Assembly (NCBI GenBank): GCA_022661535.1
Contig: JAKULF010000003.1
Span: 5,084,001-5,148,000, forward strand
Source of the DNA: Eutypa lata
Taxonomy: Eukaryota > Ascomycota > Sordariomycetes > Xylariales > Diatrypaceae
Length of the DNA stretch: 64,000 bases
Direction of reading: 5' to 3'
This document shows positions 12,401-24,022 of this stretch, piece by piece; within the stretch, counting starts at the first letter, position 1; each line of letters starts with the position of its first letter. The notes beneath the pieces were generated by a model that had not been told where the DNA came from, made no database searches, and saw only the letters and a program-made list of their open reading frames with translations. Made by a program: the position numbers and the translations under genes.

Positions 12401-15167
12401 CCTTTCTCTTGCTCTACCTACATACCTAAATACTCAGCCTGCTGTGACTGTGAAGTAATCAGTATGGGAGGCATGGTGCTAGGCATGCTATTGTGTCAGG
12501 GTACTGCCTGTTCTATTTTATTCTCCTTCATCTTCTAAGCGTCTGACACCCGCTCAGAGCTGCAATCCAACCCTGACCCTTGTTTCCCGCTGCTCGCTTG
12601 ACGGGTGTTCTCACTATCGCATCGGCAACTAAATAACGTACATACATAGTTACAGCAACTCTATCCACACTCCCACGAGGGCTCGATAGGAGTTATGATT
12701 ATGGCAGTTGGGTAGTACCTAGAACTGCACGAAGCCGCGATTCGCTAGGAAATGAGCAGTGGGTTAGCGATTGCGGATCCTCTATGCATCCGTCTCACAA
12801 GCATTTGTCCAAAAGAGGTATCGTGAGGCCTTCACCGCTCAAACGCGCATCGAGTCATCCAAGGCTAGACGCCCCAAAAAGCGGATGTGATTTACAAGTA
12901 CCTGCAAAAGAAAACAAAGGATTTCCACTCTTCAATGGAACGTGTCAGCCAACGGGCAGTGTCGCGTTCGCGTTCTGCTTGGTCGAAGACGTTCCAGATA
13001 CATACATACTTACGTACGTACGCATTCAAGTCAACACAATTTTAGATTAATTGACACTCCCGAGAACCGGTGACGTCCGCATGAGCCTTGCTCGGGATTC
13101 TAGATTCAACGGTTAATGATGCGATGACCGGTCCGTTCCGACTGGTGTACTAGTTACGCATGTTTCATCAAGTCTGAAAAAGCGAAGCCTTCGAGGCTTG
13201 AGCCTTCAGTTAGGCAGTCAGACCCAAACTAGGAAGTATGTTTACATCGTCTTTTGCCTCTCAGTGGCAAGCACATTGACATCTATCATATGTTAGGACT
13301 CCGTAAGCTGTTATGTTTGTTCTTACGCGATATCTAACTACATAGATACACGAGAGACTCCAACCCCGATTGACCCCCCTTATTGAAACCAGGGTACTCG
13401 ACCTTTCCTGTCTTGGGTTACCCAACCCTCTGAGGTGGATATACGTGGATATACCACGCATTGCATACTTGCATACCGGGCACCTGTGGAGAATTGAAGC
13501 CCAATGACGGACCTCAGGATCAAGTTGCGCTGGCTTGTGGCAAAATACAGCAGGCGCTGAAGGCGCATAAGTCTCGTCATTGGTCCCTCCCCCAACGACT
13601 TTCGGTCTAACAGTAGCTGGATCATGGTGAAGTGGATGTCCAAATCGCCTATGGAAACAGTTCATGTCGGCGACGATGCTCTCCGCTTAATATTCTGGCT
13701 GCTTCCATCGCTATCCCGAGAGGTAAGAGCTGCTCCTGGTTTTGAATGGACAGGCGGATGCTTGGTGAGGCCATTGAACTACATGAGGAAGGTTAGTAAC
13801 TGTTCTAGCCTTTCACGGGTGGTACTCTAGCCCTCCGCATAGCCAGGGCGCTTATACATATGTATATGCGTATGCCTTCCATTCAGACCACATCGCGTAG
13901 ATCTAACAGCGGGCCAATACACTCGTGTTGACCAGTTCTAACCCTGATGAGGTGAAGCGCCCAAACCTCTCAGCTTCCAGAGTGTGAACTGCAGTCACTG
14001 TTGGTTCATAAGTTGACGATGACTGCAAGGTTTCGAAAAGATTAGTCTGTCTATCTCACCATCTCGGAAGAATCCAGTTCACGGTGGTCTCTTCCAGAGC
14101 ATGAGGACCTGAACGCCGAGCTTGCCGAGTAGAGCGGACCTTTGACAGTGACAATACTAATGTTGGAAGCATGCAATGAGTTCGTATCTTTATATACACC
14201 CCGGAAGAGAAGTCACGAGTCAGTGTATGATAAAGCAACTCAACCTTGAACATCTGCAATACGTCGTGGTCCAATAAGTTACGAGAACAATCCGCGTATG
14301 CCGCCGTCCCAAGAAGAAAGCTTCTTGATAGTGAAGGCCCCAGGGACGAGACACGAATGTGCTGGCTAGACAAGCCGATGCTTTTCATCGTATGCATCGT
14401 CGCTCCTAAAGTTCCAACCGTCGATATCCAAAATAAGCGTTTATCTTACCTAACAGAAAGAATAGCAATTCACGTCTTGGCTGACTACGGTCCATATATG
14501 GCGAGCACTGATGTCACGTGGATATAGTTGTAATATTGCTCTCATCATCCTTGTATCTTGACGCCTCTCAACGGTTGAGTGCTGGTCACGATAGTTGAAC
14601 CACTCAATATCGAGTATTATCTGAAAACAGTGTAGTTGAACAATGCAAGATTCTCTGCGCTTTCTCAGTAGGAAACTTGTTAAACGTATAGAAATATATA
14701 GGTAGTTATATACGCGCGGTCAGACAGTCCAAACAGCGCAATAACTACCCATAGTAGTACAACGTTCTGCGATATGGGATCACAATGCTGGGCTGTCCGT
14801 TGAAAGGGACAAATATCTCAACTCCATGACATAACACGATAACGACGAGAACTCTATTGAATTATATTTAAGCATATATATGGAACTTGCTTGCTGAAGG
14901 AAATATGCACGCTGCAACCCATATGGAAGGAGTCCTGAGTGCACGGACCAATGCCAGGTTATTATGCAGTTCGAGTAGGATAACCAAGATAACTGAGGAA
15001 TCAGTGCTAGGCAGCACACGGCTGCCTTGACATCGCCATGGTACATTAAATCGATATAAATGGCAGTGTTTAGCTCTCTTTTGTAGCCAGCATTTCGTTA
15101 TTTGCATTGTCACATCTCGGAGTCCATTCCCAAGATATAACTGTCGTACCTAGGTATCCCACTCATC
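9410..15167. other. Long gene-poor interval
   Basis: There are 5.7 kb with no gene I can support. The left end (9410-10600) should hold the 5' leader or a 5' exon and the promoter of the giant minus-strand gene. A three-copy CACGGGT repeat sits at 11331-11351. Many TACATACCTACC-type words occur, for example around 11760-11800. Open frames at 12047-12538 (+) and 13261-13665 (-) show no motif or coding-like composition. From about 14400 to 15150 the DNA is AT-rich and serves as upstream region of the DUF4246 gene. Confidence 0.5.
11331..11351. repeat. (CACGGGT)x3 tandem repeat
   Basis: Three perfect head-to-tail copies of a 7-bp unit lie in intergenic DNA. No function is apparent. Confidence 0.8.
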
Positions 15168-17731
15168 ATGCCCGCAACTGAATATCCAGGTCTAGGCCTT
15201 CCTCTAAGGTATTATGACCGACGTGGAGAGAGATATCCCATAGGAGCCCATTATAACTTCGCCGCTTTCTGTTCCGACATAATTGCTGTCCGCGAGGTCG
15301 CCATGATGTATGTCATGGACCGCTTGACGGACAAGGCGGATTGGCACAAGAAGGTCTTCGACGACGCCATCGTGTCCAAGTGGCGCAAGGAGGCCTTCGA
15401 GATCCCTGACGAGTATTTCTGGGCTGAAGCGACCGGGGCCAAGGGGCGTCAGACGGCAGATGGTCAGGTCAGGAACATCATTACAAGATATATAGGCGGG
15501 AAGATCAAGGGGGAAAAGCGGCTAGAGAACATCATGTCGCAAGAGGCATTCGACTATGTGCGCCCCCTTCCCCCCCTTCCCCCCCTTTTCTCCACAATTC
15601 AACATCATATGTATACTAATAATACATCGCTCAAGTGCATCGAGGAGCTCCGGAACAAAGCCCGTTATTACGAGGTCTCTGGCCTGGTCCCGACGCTCAA
15701 TGCCTCTGCTTCTGTTGTCAAGTCCGACACGCTGGTCTCAGCGGAGCTTCACACCTCGCTTCGCGAAGCTTTCCAGAGGCTAATGACAGACCAGGCTTCT
15801 TCGCCTGATTGGCACCCCAAATCAGGGGACATGGTTCAGGACCTCGTCCACCCATCCATGTACCCGTTAGTTTACGGTCGAAGCGGCGTTTTCAGAGACG
15901 AAGTTGTCGGGGTGGGCGGCGCCATCGAGAAATATGCGGGCAAGGGAGAGGTTATAGAAAAGGAAGAACCGCCAGAACACTATGGTCTCTCGGTTGGTGC
16001 ATCCTCGGTTCCCCATTCTTACTGGTCCAACACCTACCAATGGCTCCCAGCCAATGTGGCATTCCAGGACGACGGTAGCGTCAAGTTCACAAGCTACATC
16101 AACAACCTCCACCCCACCAAGTATCCTGAAATCTACCGAACTGTCGAAAGGCTTATAGAAACGGTTCTCCCTGCGTGGGACCAGTGCCTTGATATGCCGA
16201 TTCCAAGTCCCCGATTCACCAGCCCGGTTCCAAGTCCTCGATTTGACAGGCCCAAAAACCCTGAGTAGGTTTTCAACTCCCGCAGTCATCTTTCTTTGCC
16301 CCTTTCTTTTGATTTTAGTGGGGCTCACCTTCCATCATAGCGATTACAACAAGGATAATTGGGATCCATCAGACCAAGAAGTACTTGCCAATGCCGAGGT
16401 TAATTGGGAGGACCTGGGGGAAATCCCACCTGACCCCGAGCAGGAGGATGTGACAGAGCGGAAATGGGAAGCCCTCCGCAAGCCTGTGCAGCCTCAGCCC
16501 CATGCCTTCAAGGAAGTAGACTACACGCCGCTTAACCGTATCGCAGAAAAGTTCAGGAAGATGGGCTTGCAGGTCATCGTGAAGATGGCCTCTATCGAGC
16601 TAACCCCGGAGAAGCCCGAGTTCCCAGCCGGTGGGTGGCATGTAAGTCCTCGCTGGATTCACCAGGCTAGTAAGAATAGGGGTTACTACTAGTTAGTTGA
16701 TGTTTCAGAGCGGATGCTCATACGTCTTCTAGGTCGAGGGCCAGATAAACGAAAGGATATGTGCGACCGCGTTGTACTACCTTGATAGTGAGAACGTCAC
16801 AGCATCAAACCTATCATTCCGCCTCCAGACCTCGTGGGTCCTTGATGAAGAAGGCTATAAAGTTAGTCAAGTAAGCGTCTTTCACGTCATTTTTCTTTCT
16901 TTTCATTTTTTTTCTTAACAGGACCCCTTCGCCCTTTTCATGTGAAATATATCCTTTTTATGTATATAATACACCTCTTAACGATACGCATTCTAGGATG
17001 GCTACCGCTGGATGGAGCTCGTTTACGGGGCCAACTTCGGAGGTGGGCCATGCTTGCAGAATTACGGTAGCGTCGAGACGCCCCAGGGTCGCCTTCTTGC
17101 CTTCTCGAACGTTTTGTGAGTATCTAGCCTCCGTTTTCCCATCTCTCTACAACCTACATAAGTACCAGCGTCTGGTTCGAGAATTAGACCTGTTAGCTGA
17201 TCCCGCTCTCGTTCTGGGACAACCAGTCACCACCGCGTATCGTCGTTCCGCCTCGCGGATCCAACGAAGCCCGGCCACCGGCGCTTCATCGCGCTGTGGC
17301 TCGTCGACCCGCACGTACGGATCATCTCGACGGCCAACGTAGCACCGCAACAGCTCGATTGGTGGATGGACTCCGTGACAGGTGGCTGCTCGTCGTCTGC
17401 GGAGGCGAAGGAAGCGGCGCTCTCCAAGCTCCCGGCCGAACTGGTGAATCTTCTCGCGGAGAAAGGCGCAGCATCAGCGGCTGCTGCCGAAAGGAAGAAG
17501 AAGGGGGAGGGGGAGGGGCTGGACCACCCTAATCCAGACGTAAGATTACCACCGGAGCTCATGGATATGGTACGATCCCATCTAGATGCTGATGGCGGTG
17601 GCATCGGGTCGCTCATGAGCGAGGCCGAGGCTAAGGAACACCGTCTTAAGTTGATGGAGGCCCGTAGCGCCTTCCACATGGACGCGGATGAGGAGTGGCA
17701 TCAACAGTCGTATAGCTTCTGTGAGCATTAA
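15168..17731 (+). CDS. DUF4246 family protein (oxygenase-like fold suspected)
   Basis: Six exons: 15168-15557, 15636-16264, 16341-16641, 16733-16870, 16997-17115 and 17227-17731, giving 693 aa with consistent phases. Family features recalled from other fungal DUF4246 proteins are all present. They include the opening YPGLGLPLRYYDRRGERY, the MYVMDRLTDK block, KSDTLV, LVHPSMYPLVYGRS, YQWLPANVAFQ, INNLHPTKYPEIYRT and VDYTPL...LQVIVKMASIELTPEKPEFPAGGWH. The C-terminal half has GGWHVEGQ (H440-x-E442) and FSNVFHHRVSSF (H527/H528) followed by GHRRFIALWL. This resembles the HxD/E...H iron site of 2-oxoglutarate oxygenases, but that is inference and no substrate is known. No signal peptide is seen. 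The gene appears intact, unlike its broken neighbours. Intron 1 (15558-15635, 78 nt) is in frame and stop-free. Confidence 0.9.
15558..15635 (+). other. In-frame, stop-free intron 1 of the DUF4246 gene
   Basis: The donor is GTGCGC, the acceptor TCAAG, and a TACTAAT branch-type sequence lies near 15613-15619. It is 78 nt (26 codons) with no stop. Family homologues, as I recall them, run from ...EAFDY directly to CIEEL, which supports removal. Retention would add a Pro/Leu-rich insert without breaking the frame. Confidence 0.75.
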
Positions 17732-19143
17732 GCGAATCATACGGCGACAGAAAGTTCAAAGAGAGATATATGTATTGAAGAAGAAGAAAGGTGTACACCC
17801 AAGTTGTTGCCAAATGAAATGACACGTTAAAGGCTCCAAGTCGAATAGTGCTTGGTTCGTCAGTAATAATCAGTACCTACTTATTCTATATTCAGCATTA
17901 TAATTATTAACTTATTCAAATTTTAACTTCAATCATATTATAATCGGAATACATATGGGTCACGTAAGTAGATAGGTGTATAGTAAATGGTTTCAATGAT
18001 TTTGGCAGCAACTTGACGCCTTCGCGAGCAGAGTTGCCGGTGATTATTGGGTCAGTATGCGTGACAGCTGGATCCGGCGGAGTTCCCATAATTGCAATGT
18101 AAGCCGAGGCTACGAAATAACAATGATAGTTAATATAACCCCCTAAAGTATTTGTCTTCATTATTCGGGCGTCATCTAGGTTATCTTATGTTACTCTTTC
18201 CGGGTTAGTTGGTTATTCATCACTGTGAAAGGGGCGAGGCTGCTACTATATCGGCCACCGGTAGTTTCAAGGCCTAGATTCCTGATCTAGGTAGTATTAT
18301 TAGATTAAAATCAGTAATAATAAACAAACTGCCGCATAGCCTCAAACTTAAGCAGTCAGTTATAGGCGATTATAAGCCAGTATATATAGCCGGCGTCTGT
18401 GTCTGTCCCCGCCGAAACTGGGCTGTTCCAGGTTTCTTAAGGATCTCATTTCAGTGTATCACGGGATATTCTGCGTTGGCCGAAAGAGAGAATTTGAATT
18501 CGAATCGGATGATCTGCCTATATCATTTATATCTATAGTCATCAGATACACATTCCGTAGGTCGAACATCCTAGTTTGGTAGCCAAATAGAATAAGTGGA
18601 ATAAACTGCGTTAACCTGCGAGTGGCATCCCGTCTATATCATTGCTACTATAATAGCTGTGATGGTACATATATATATTTCTGCAGGGCTGCCCTTGCCT
18701 TGTGCCAAACTGCCGTCTGGGGTCGTGTCGCGATCGGGTGTTATGGTATAGCCTCTGCCGATTATCTAGACCTACGAAGGAAATAGCCGGTAGGTACCAG
18801 ATGAAAGTTGCCGCGTGAGATACACATTAGTCAGTAGAGCAGCCAGCCACTGAAGCGGTTAATAAGCAGACGATCACTCCTTACTTAATATGTTAGGGGA
18901 CGGACGTGCCCGATCCTTGGGGTTTTGCCCGGCTAATATCATCCGCCGTAGTAGCTACCATGAGTGATTACCGTATAACACAAAAGCGTCGGATTAGCTA
19001 AGTGCGACCTGCCACCTTGTATGTATTGAAGGTCTAGATATAGATTCGTGTTACTGCTGAGTATAGATATTCGTAAAGATGGCGATGAAGAGGAAGAGAA
19101 GGGAGCCAGCTATCAGATCAGTTTCGTACACCCTAACTGACTC
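17732..19143. other. AT-rich intergenic region
   Basis: There are 1.4 kb without a supportable gene. Many TA-rich words and scattered stops in all frames give it the look of old, mutated non-coding or relic DNA, but no transposon ends or coding remains can be identified. It serves as downstream region of the DUF4246 gene and upstream region of the zinc-cluster gene. Confidence 0.5.
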
Positions 19144-20486
19144 ATGATGGCATCGGCCTCCCTAGCTAATATCCCGGAGAAGTCAGAAAAGCCCATGCTT
19201 AGGTGAGTTTTGAGATCTCTTCATTTCCTTTTGTAGCCTGTCTCAAAAGCGCCTTGACTCTAGTTATACCATTGATTGGGTTTAGACTCTGTAGACAGTG
19301 CCGGGAGCTCGAGAGAGAGCTGAGAATACTCCTTACTGACTCCGAACGTGGATAAGGCGCCGCCGCGGACCAAGGTGTCAACTATGCAAGAGGCAGCACC
19401 AGAAGGTAACTAAACCAAACTTGTTTTCTTTAGAGAAACACTGGCAGGTTACATATAGGATATGAATTAGCACGCTGACTGGTTGTCTCTCGTTGCAGTG
19501 CCGCTTCACGCACGACAGTGAGGTCTGCGACAGGTGTCTGAACCTCGGCTACGAGTGCCGGCTCATGGTTCGGACCGAGAGGCGGCCTACGCCTCCTGTC
19601 AGGGCTCCTCGAGCGAAGCGTGGGTCCAACATATTCAAGTGCGACTCGTGCCGACAGCACCACCAGAAGGTCCGTTTCGCTCTGTTCTCTCCTGTACTGA
19701 CTGTTAGACTCACCCACCCATTCCAGTCTAGAAGCATAGCTTTGTTTCATTTTCCGTTCCTTTTTAATCATTTGCTAATTTATTCCCCTTTGTAAGTATG
19801 TAGTGCGAACCCGAAGACCGCGTATGGCCGGCGAGGTGCATTAGGGTATGCATTAAGAAATGTCTCGCCCCTGAATCTTTGGCACCCCTATTTCATGTCA
19901 TAATATCACCCTACACTGGATCCTAGAACTTTCTGAAGATTGAGGTTTCACGCTTTAGGGCAACACGTTAATATCCATGCAGTGTATCAAGCAAAAACAG
20001 CCATGTGGTCCGCCGCACGACGCGCTGGGTCGCAACATCCCGTATATCCGAAATGGGAGAGATAAGGACGACATCAGTCACCATTTTATGGGCAACGGAG
20101 GTATTAGACCGTGGTTGGATTCCTCCATACCAGGAGATCGCACCGAACAAACAAACATGCTCGTCTTGACCGCCCCTGAGTCCGAACCCTTAGGGTCAAG
20201 CTCAGAGAAAACATCTGTATCTACTAAACTACCGGGTTGGGAAGAGCCAATCGAAGTGTCGCCGAGAATCGGCAAGCCGCCGACTCATATGGTTCCAGGG
20301 GAAACGATTCGGAGAATGGAGGATGAGTTTCACGATTTGCTCAGACAGCTGGAGAAGAAGCACGTCCAGGAGCTTAAGACTCAGAAGGATATGTACGAGG
20401 AAGAGATCGGGGTACAGAGGGATAGATACGAACAGCGGCTAGACGACCTGATCCGAATAATGCGGACCATGGGTCAAGAGCACTAG
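19144..20486 (+). CDS. Double Zn(II)2Cys6 zinc-cluster protein with C-terminal coiled coil
   Basis: Five exons: 19144-19202, 19357-19405, 19499-19669, 19804-19845 and 19983-20486, giving 274 aa. Cluster 1 has Cys 27, 30, 37, 46, 49 and 56 (C-x2-C-x6-C-x8-C-x2-C-x6-C), preceded by an RRRRGPR stretch. Cluster 2 has Cys 84, 87, 94, 105, 108 and 115 (C-x2-C-x6-C-x10-C-x2-C-x6-C). Both match the Gal4-type fungal zinc cluster, which binds DNA through CGG half-sites. The rest is polar and ends in a charged heptad-like coiled coil at about 225-272, a likely dimerisation region. No fungal_trans middle-homology domain is present, so this is much shorter than usual regulators. Introns 2 and 3 both fall, in phase 0, right before the third Cys of each cluster, which fits tandem duplication. 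The exon 1-2 junction rests on a CTTACTGAC branch site at 19332-19340. The gene sits between DUF4246 and broken redox genes. Confidence 0.75.
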
Positions 20487-20590
20487 AAGCCGTTATTAAC
20501 GAGTTAATCCAATAAAATCCTATGGTAGTCGCACTGAACTAGACATTCTTCATCTCCTTTTCCTATATTACCACGCCAGTAGCCGCTCCA

Positions 20591-20935
20591 TCAAAGCGTA
20601 TTAACTAACTCCCTCGCACTCACCCTCCCCTTCCCCAGCTCATCCAGCCCAACCAAGACACCCTCGAGTCCCTTGCCCCCACGGTTCACAATCGGCCTCG
20701 CGGTCTTTATCATCCCTAACGCGAGCGAGTCCCGCACGACCTCCCAGAACATATTGGCGAATTCGAACTGGCCGGGCTTGGGCGCCAAGACTACATCGGG
20801 CTCACCTTCGGAGCCCCCGAAGACGAACTGCTCGCCGAAGACCTCGTAGCCCAGGGTGGAGAACGGGCACTGCCCTTCGGGTTGATTCGATGCAGTGCCT
20901 CCACATCCGCCGACATGGTAGTCCCGAAACGGTTG
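20591..20935 (-). pseudogene. C-terminal relic of a zinc-type alcohol dehydrogenase / trans-enoyl reductase-like MDR
   Basis: The minus strand reads an uninterrupted C-terminal piece of a medium-chain dehydrogenase/reductase. Motifs are TLGYEVFGEQFVFGG, then KPGQFEFANMFWEVVRDSL, GGKGLEGVLVGLDELGKG and the terminal VSARELVNTL. These are typical of fungal GroES-like/zinc-binding oxidoreductases and trans-enoyl reductases. The N-terminal catalytic zinc domain and the Rossmann GxGxxG are not found upstream, where the frame breaks near 20935-20960. No intact start is seen. I read it as a 5'-truncated remnant; an unrecognised multi-exon gene is less likely. Confidence 0.55.
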
Positions 20936-22284
20936 TCGAGATCGCTGCTCAGCGCCGCGGCGACCAGCTCAGTCCCTTTCCCCGTGCATTTCCACGCTAT
21001 GTAGATTGGGAAACTCCAGTCATTGGAAGACCGCCATAGATTATCCCTTCATCGGAGCCTACAGGCCGGGAGGCTTAAGCTAGACTCCAGGACCGGCACG
21101 ACACACGAGGTTTACGTAGCATCTAAAAGTAGATATGTAGAAAAGTACCATCGGTACGGACCATTATGAGATAAGGTGAACCAAGGAGGTGGAAATAGTT
21201 TCTTTCAGAGTTTAGAATTTATAGATTGAGTAGTTTAAGCGAACATAATAATATTAGTAAGTTCGCATCTTTCTGAAGTGATTTCAACAAGGCTACTGTC
21301 GCTTCCTTTGGAGGCAGACGTAAGTAAATATGCGGCATGGATACGGTGTAGGAACGAATCGTTTGAGCTCACCCATTATGTTTATAGATACCTAAGCTCC
21401 AACCATTTTCCTAGCTGCGTCTTTGCCTGTCTCTGCTACGCCGTACGCAGGCAAATTCCTCTGCGGCTACCTTCAGCTGGACGCTTCGCGTCTATGCGAA
21501 GATTACGTATACGATAGCAATAAATGGATTTCAAGTATCGGTTGCAGATATATATGTTTATCCCTATTATGCTTTCCGGAGGAATAGGGTTTATATACTC
21601 GGTATAACCCCACCCTCTAACCCGGGAGGCTCACGGAAATACCCCCGAGTTTCGCACCGCTGTAGTCCATGTACGGTCCGGCAAAGGCGGGGCTAGGTAT
21701 AAGTATCGGGCCGAGATTTGGAGGGCAAAATGACCATTTATAGTGGTATAAACGATGTAAATCCTGACCTTTATCGACGTATGAAGTATGCCGTTATGCA
21801 GGGTAGCTAGTATAAATTCAGAAGGCTCTGTCTATACGGGCACGCTTGGCAGAAGCGTTGGTGCAAGATTATAAGTCTACAGATGAGTGTTAAGGCTCAC
21901 AATAGTTACACGCGAGTAATCGGTGTGAGAGCTACAGAGGTAGCTGGAAATGTACCGGCGAAGTGGTTGCAAAAGACACGACTCTTGCATACTTTGTCGT
22001 GTCCATGAAAAGTGTATTTGGGGTGATATAATCCTATGCCCCATGTAAGTACTGTTAGGACAGAGGACATACCAGTGAAATTCTTGTTAATTCCAGGTTA
22101 CGGACCCCCCCCCCCTGTTCAAGCTTCCCATGTTTGCCTCCATCTGAGCTGCACTTTTTCCAGCCCATCTAATACCAACCCCCAGATCCCAGAACTTAGA
22201 TGACAGTACGTTATGGCACACAGTTTTGATATGACATCTGAGCAGCATGTATCCACCAAGCGCTAGTTCTACCGTCTGCTCTTC
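20936..22284. other. Intergenic, probably relic DNA
   Basis: No gene is recognised. An 11-C run lies at 22105-22115. The minus-strand frame just above 20935 carries a few plausible dehydrogenase-like codons but is broken. The 21240-22080 stretch is AT-rich with frequent TATA and TATAC words. Confidence 0.45.
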
Positions 22285-22990
22285 GTGACGACCCCTGGAG
22301 TGCTCGACGTAGACCTCAAGGGGAAGGCGACCATCGTCACCGGCTCTAACACGGGAATCGGCTACGAATGTGCGGCGCAGCTGCTTAATCTAGGGTTGAG
22401 TACGCTTGTTCTAGCTGTTCGAGACGAGGCCAAGCGTGAGGCCGGCCGAAAGCGCCTACTATCCATCGCGAAAGCTAAGGACGCAGCGATCATCGAGGTC
22501 TGGAAACTTGATCTCTTGTACTACGACTCCGGCGCCGCATTTGCTCAACGCGCGAGCGGCCTCGCATTGGCCGTCAGATTAGCGTTGCTGGACAAAGTTC
22601 AACGAAAAACATCAGCAACCGATCCCTTCCACGGTTCAAAGAAGAAGATGGCACCGGAATGGGACGCGGAGGAGCGGCACGGTACTTCCAAACTGGTGTG
22701 TCAACTGTTCCTCTCACAGCTCATAAAATACGTGCCGGCCTCTGTCGCGGTTGTCGGCCTGGCGGCCCCCCCCCCGGGGGTTTTGTTACGGTTCGGAGTT
22801 CGCTCGTGACACCAGCGGTAGTCCCTTAGCCCTTGGTTTTGGCCTCTGGGTCCGCCTCGTGGGACGGTCACGCTCTCTTGGCGCCTGCTCGTTCGTTGCT
22901 GCAGCCGGAGCGCGGCGCGGACGTGGTACACGCGGTCGATGGTCTACCAGTCGATCCGGTCTATGTATGGCGACGGCCGTGACCTTGACT
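22285..22990 (+). pseudogene. Decayed short-chain dehydrogenase/reductase (SDR)
   Basis: The frame opens at a GTG (22285), not an ATG. It reads LKGKATIVTGSNTGIGYE, the NAD(P)-binding TGxxxGIG motif of classical SDRs, followed by LNLGLSTLVLAVRD. The middle of the family, including the NAG(I) strand and the catalytic Ser region, is missing: the sequence jumps from the end of the second alpha/beta unit to DAEERHGTSKLVCQLFLSQL. There the normal YGTSK active site reads HGTSK, so the catalytic Tyr is lost. In a C-run near 22767-22776 the frame shifts; the continuation (FCYGSEFARD, matching the usual PGxCYGSEL region) lies in the next frame to about 22990. The deletion, the lost start, the lost Tyr and the frameshift make it non-functional. 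Confidence 0.8.
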
Positions 22991-24022
22991 AACTAGGACG
23001 TACTCGTCCCAGGGCCGAGGTATGGGTACTTCTTAGATTCAGACCTTGCCTTTGCTCTTGTCCTTACCCTTACCCACGATCTGGACGGATTTCACATCTT
23101 GTTTTGCCGTCGTCGTCGTCGTCGTCATCGTCATCTTCGGTATGTTGTTACCCCGTGAAGTATGGTTGTTTTGGGATTTTTTATATTATGAACACTGCGC
23201 AGATACATAGGTAACTACCTACATGTAGGTACATATTTCTAGGTTGAGTGAGTGGGTTGTGCGCTTCCTACTCCTCTAGTTGCAGGCCTTGTTGGCATAT
23301 ATATACATCCATACCTACATATATGAGGACAGGGGGGGGTTCGAAAGTACCTAGGTGTGTGATGTATAATCCCACAGGGTGATGATGAGACATAGGATGA
23401 GGATGAGAGAGGAGCATCATCTATTACCGGAATGGGCATGGAAGGTTTCGCAAAGGTGTATGTAAGCCGAGGCGGCTGTAGTAATGTTTCGATCCCTAAT
23501 AGGACCTGAGGTTTTATTTTTTATTTTTTGCTTGTGGTATACCAGAGTAGATAGTGATTAGGTAGGTCAGAGTGTATACATGAGAGTGTTTTTGCGGATA
23601 GTGAAATTGAACCAAGATATATTCACACAGGATAAGAGAGATGGGCGCAGCTAATGCATACGACGTAGTGTAGAGAAAGCCCGTAAACGGGTATTTAATA
23701 TATTGGATCAATGTCTCCAAGCAAGAATATAAAACTCCGTGTGGTATCTATCTCGCTGTCTAGAAAGGCAATCAAATCCCGTTTGGGGACCAAAAAAGGG
23801 AGAAAAGGGGAAAGAAATAGCTAACTAGAGAATTTATCCCCCAAGGCAAGGCCGTTACATGATCGCGAAACCCCGTTCTTATAAACCCCGCTGTATCCCG
23901 TAAACCAATGGGCCAGTCCATATATCCCCGCATAGCCAGAAGAAGCAATAGCTCGAAAGGAGAAACCGAGCTTTCATTATAAAGAAGTGTTCAAAGAAAG
24001 TAAACAGAACGGAACCGAGGCC
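22991..24022. other. Intergenic region downstream of CRZ1
   Basis: No gene is seen. It has a CGTCGT-type trinucleotide stretch near 23108-23134 and a GTAGGTAC-rich segment at 23210-23360. It should contain the 3' UTR of the minus-strand CRZ1 gene. Confidence 0.5.

Noticed and set aside
12047..12538. 163-codon + strand frame in gene-poor DNA
   Set aside because: Cys-rich by chance composition, no signal peptide, no motif, no splice support.
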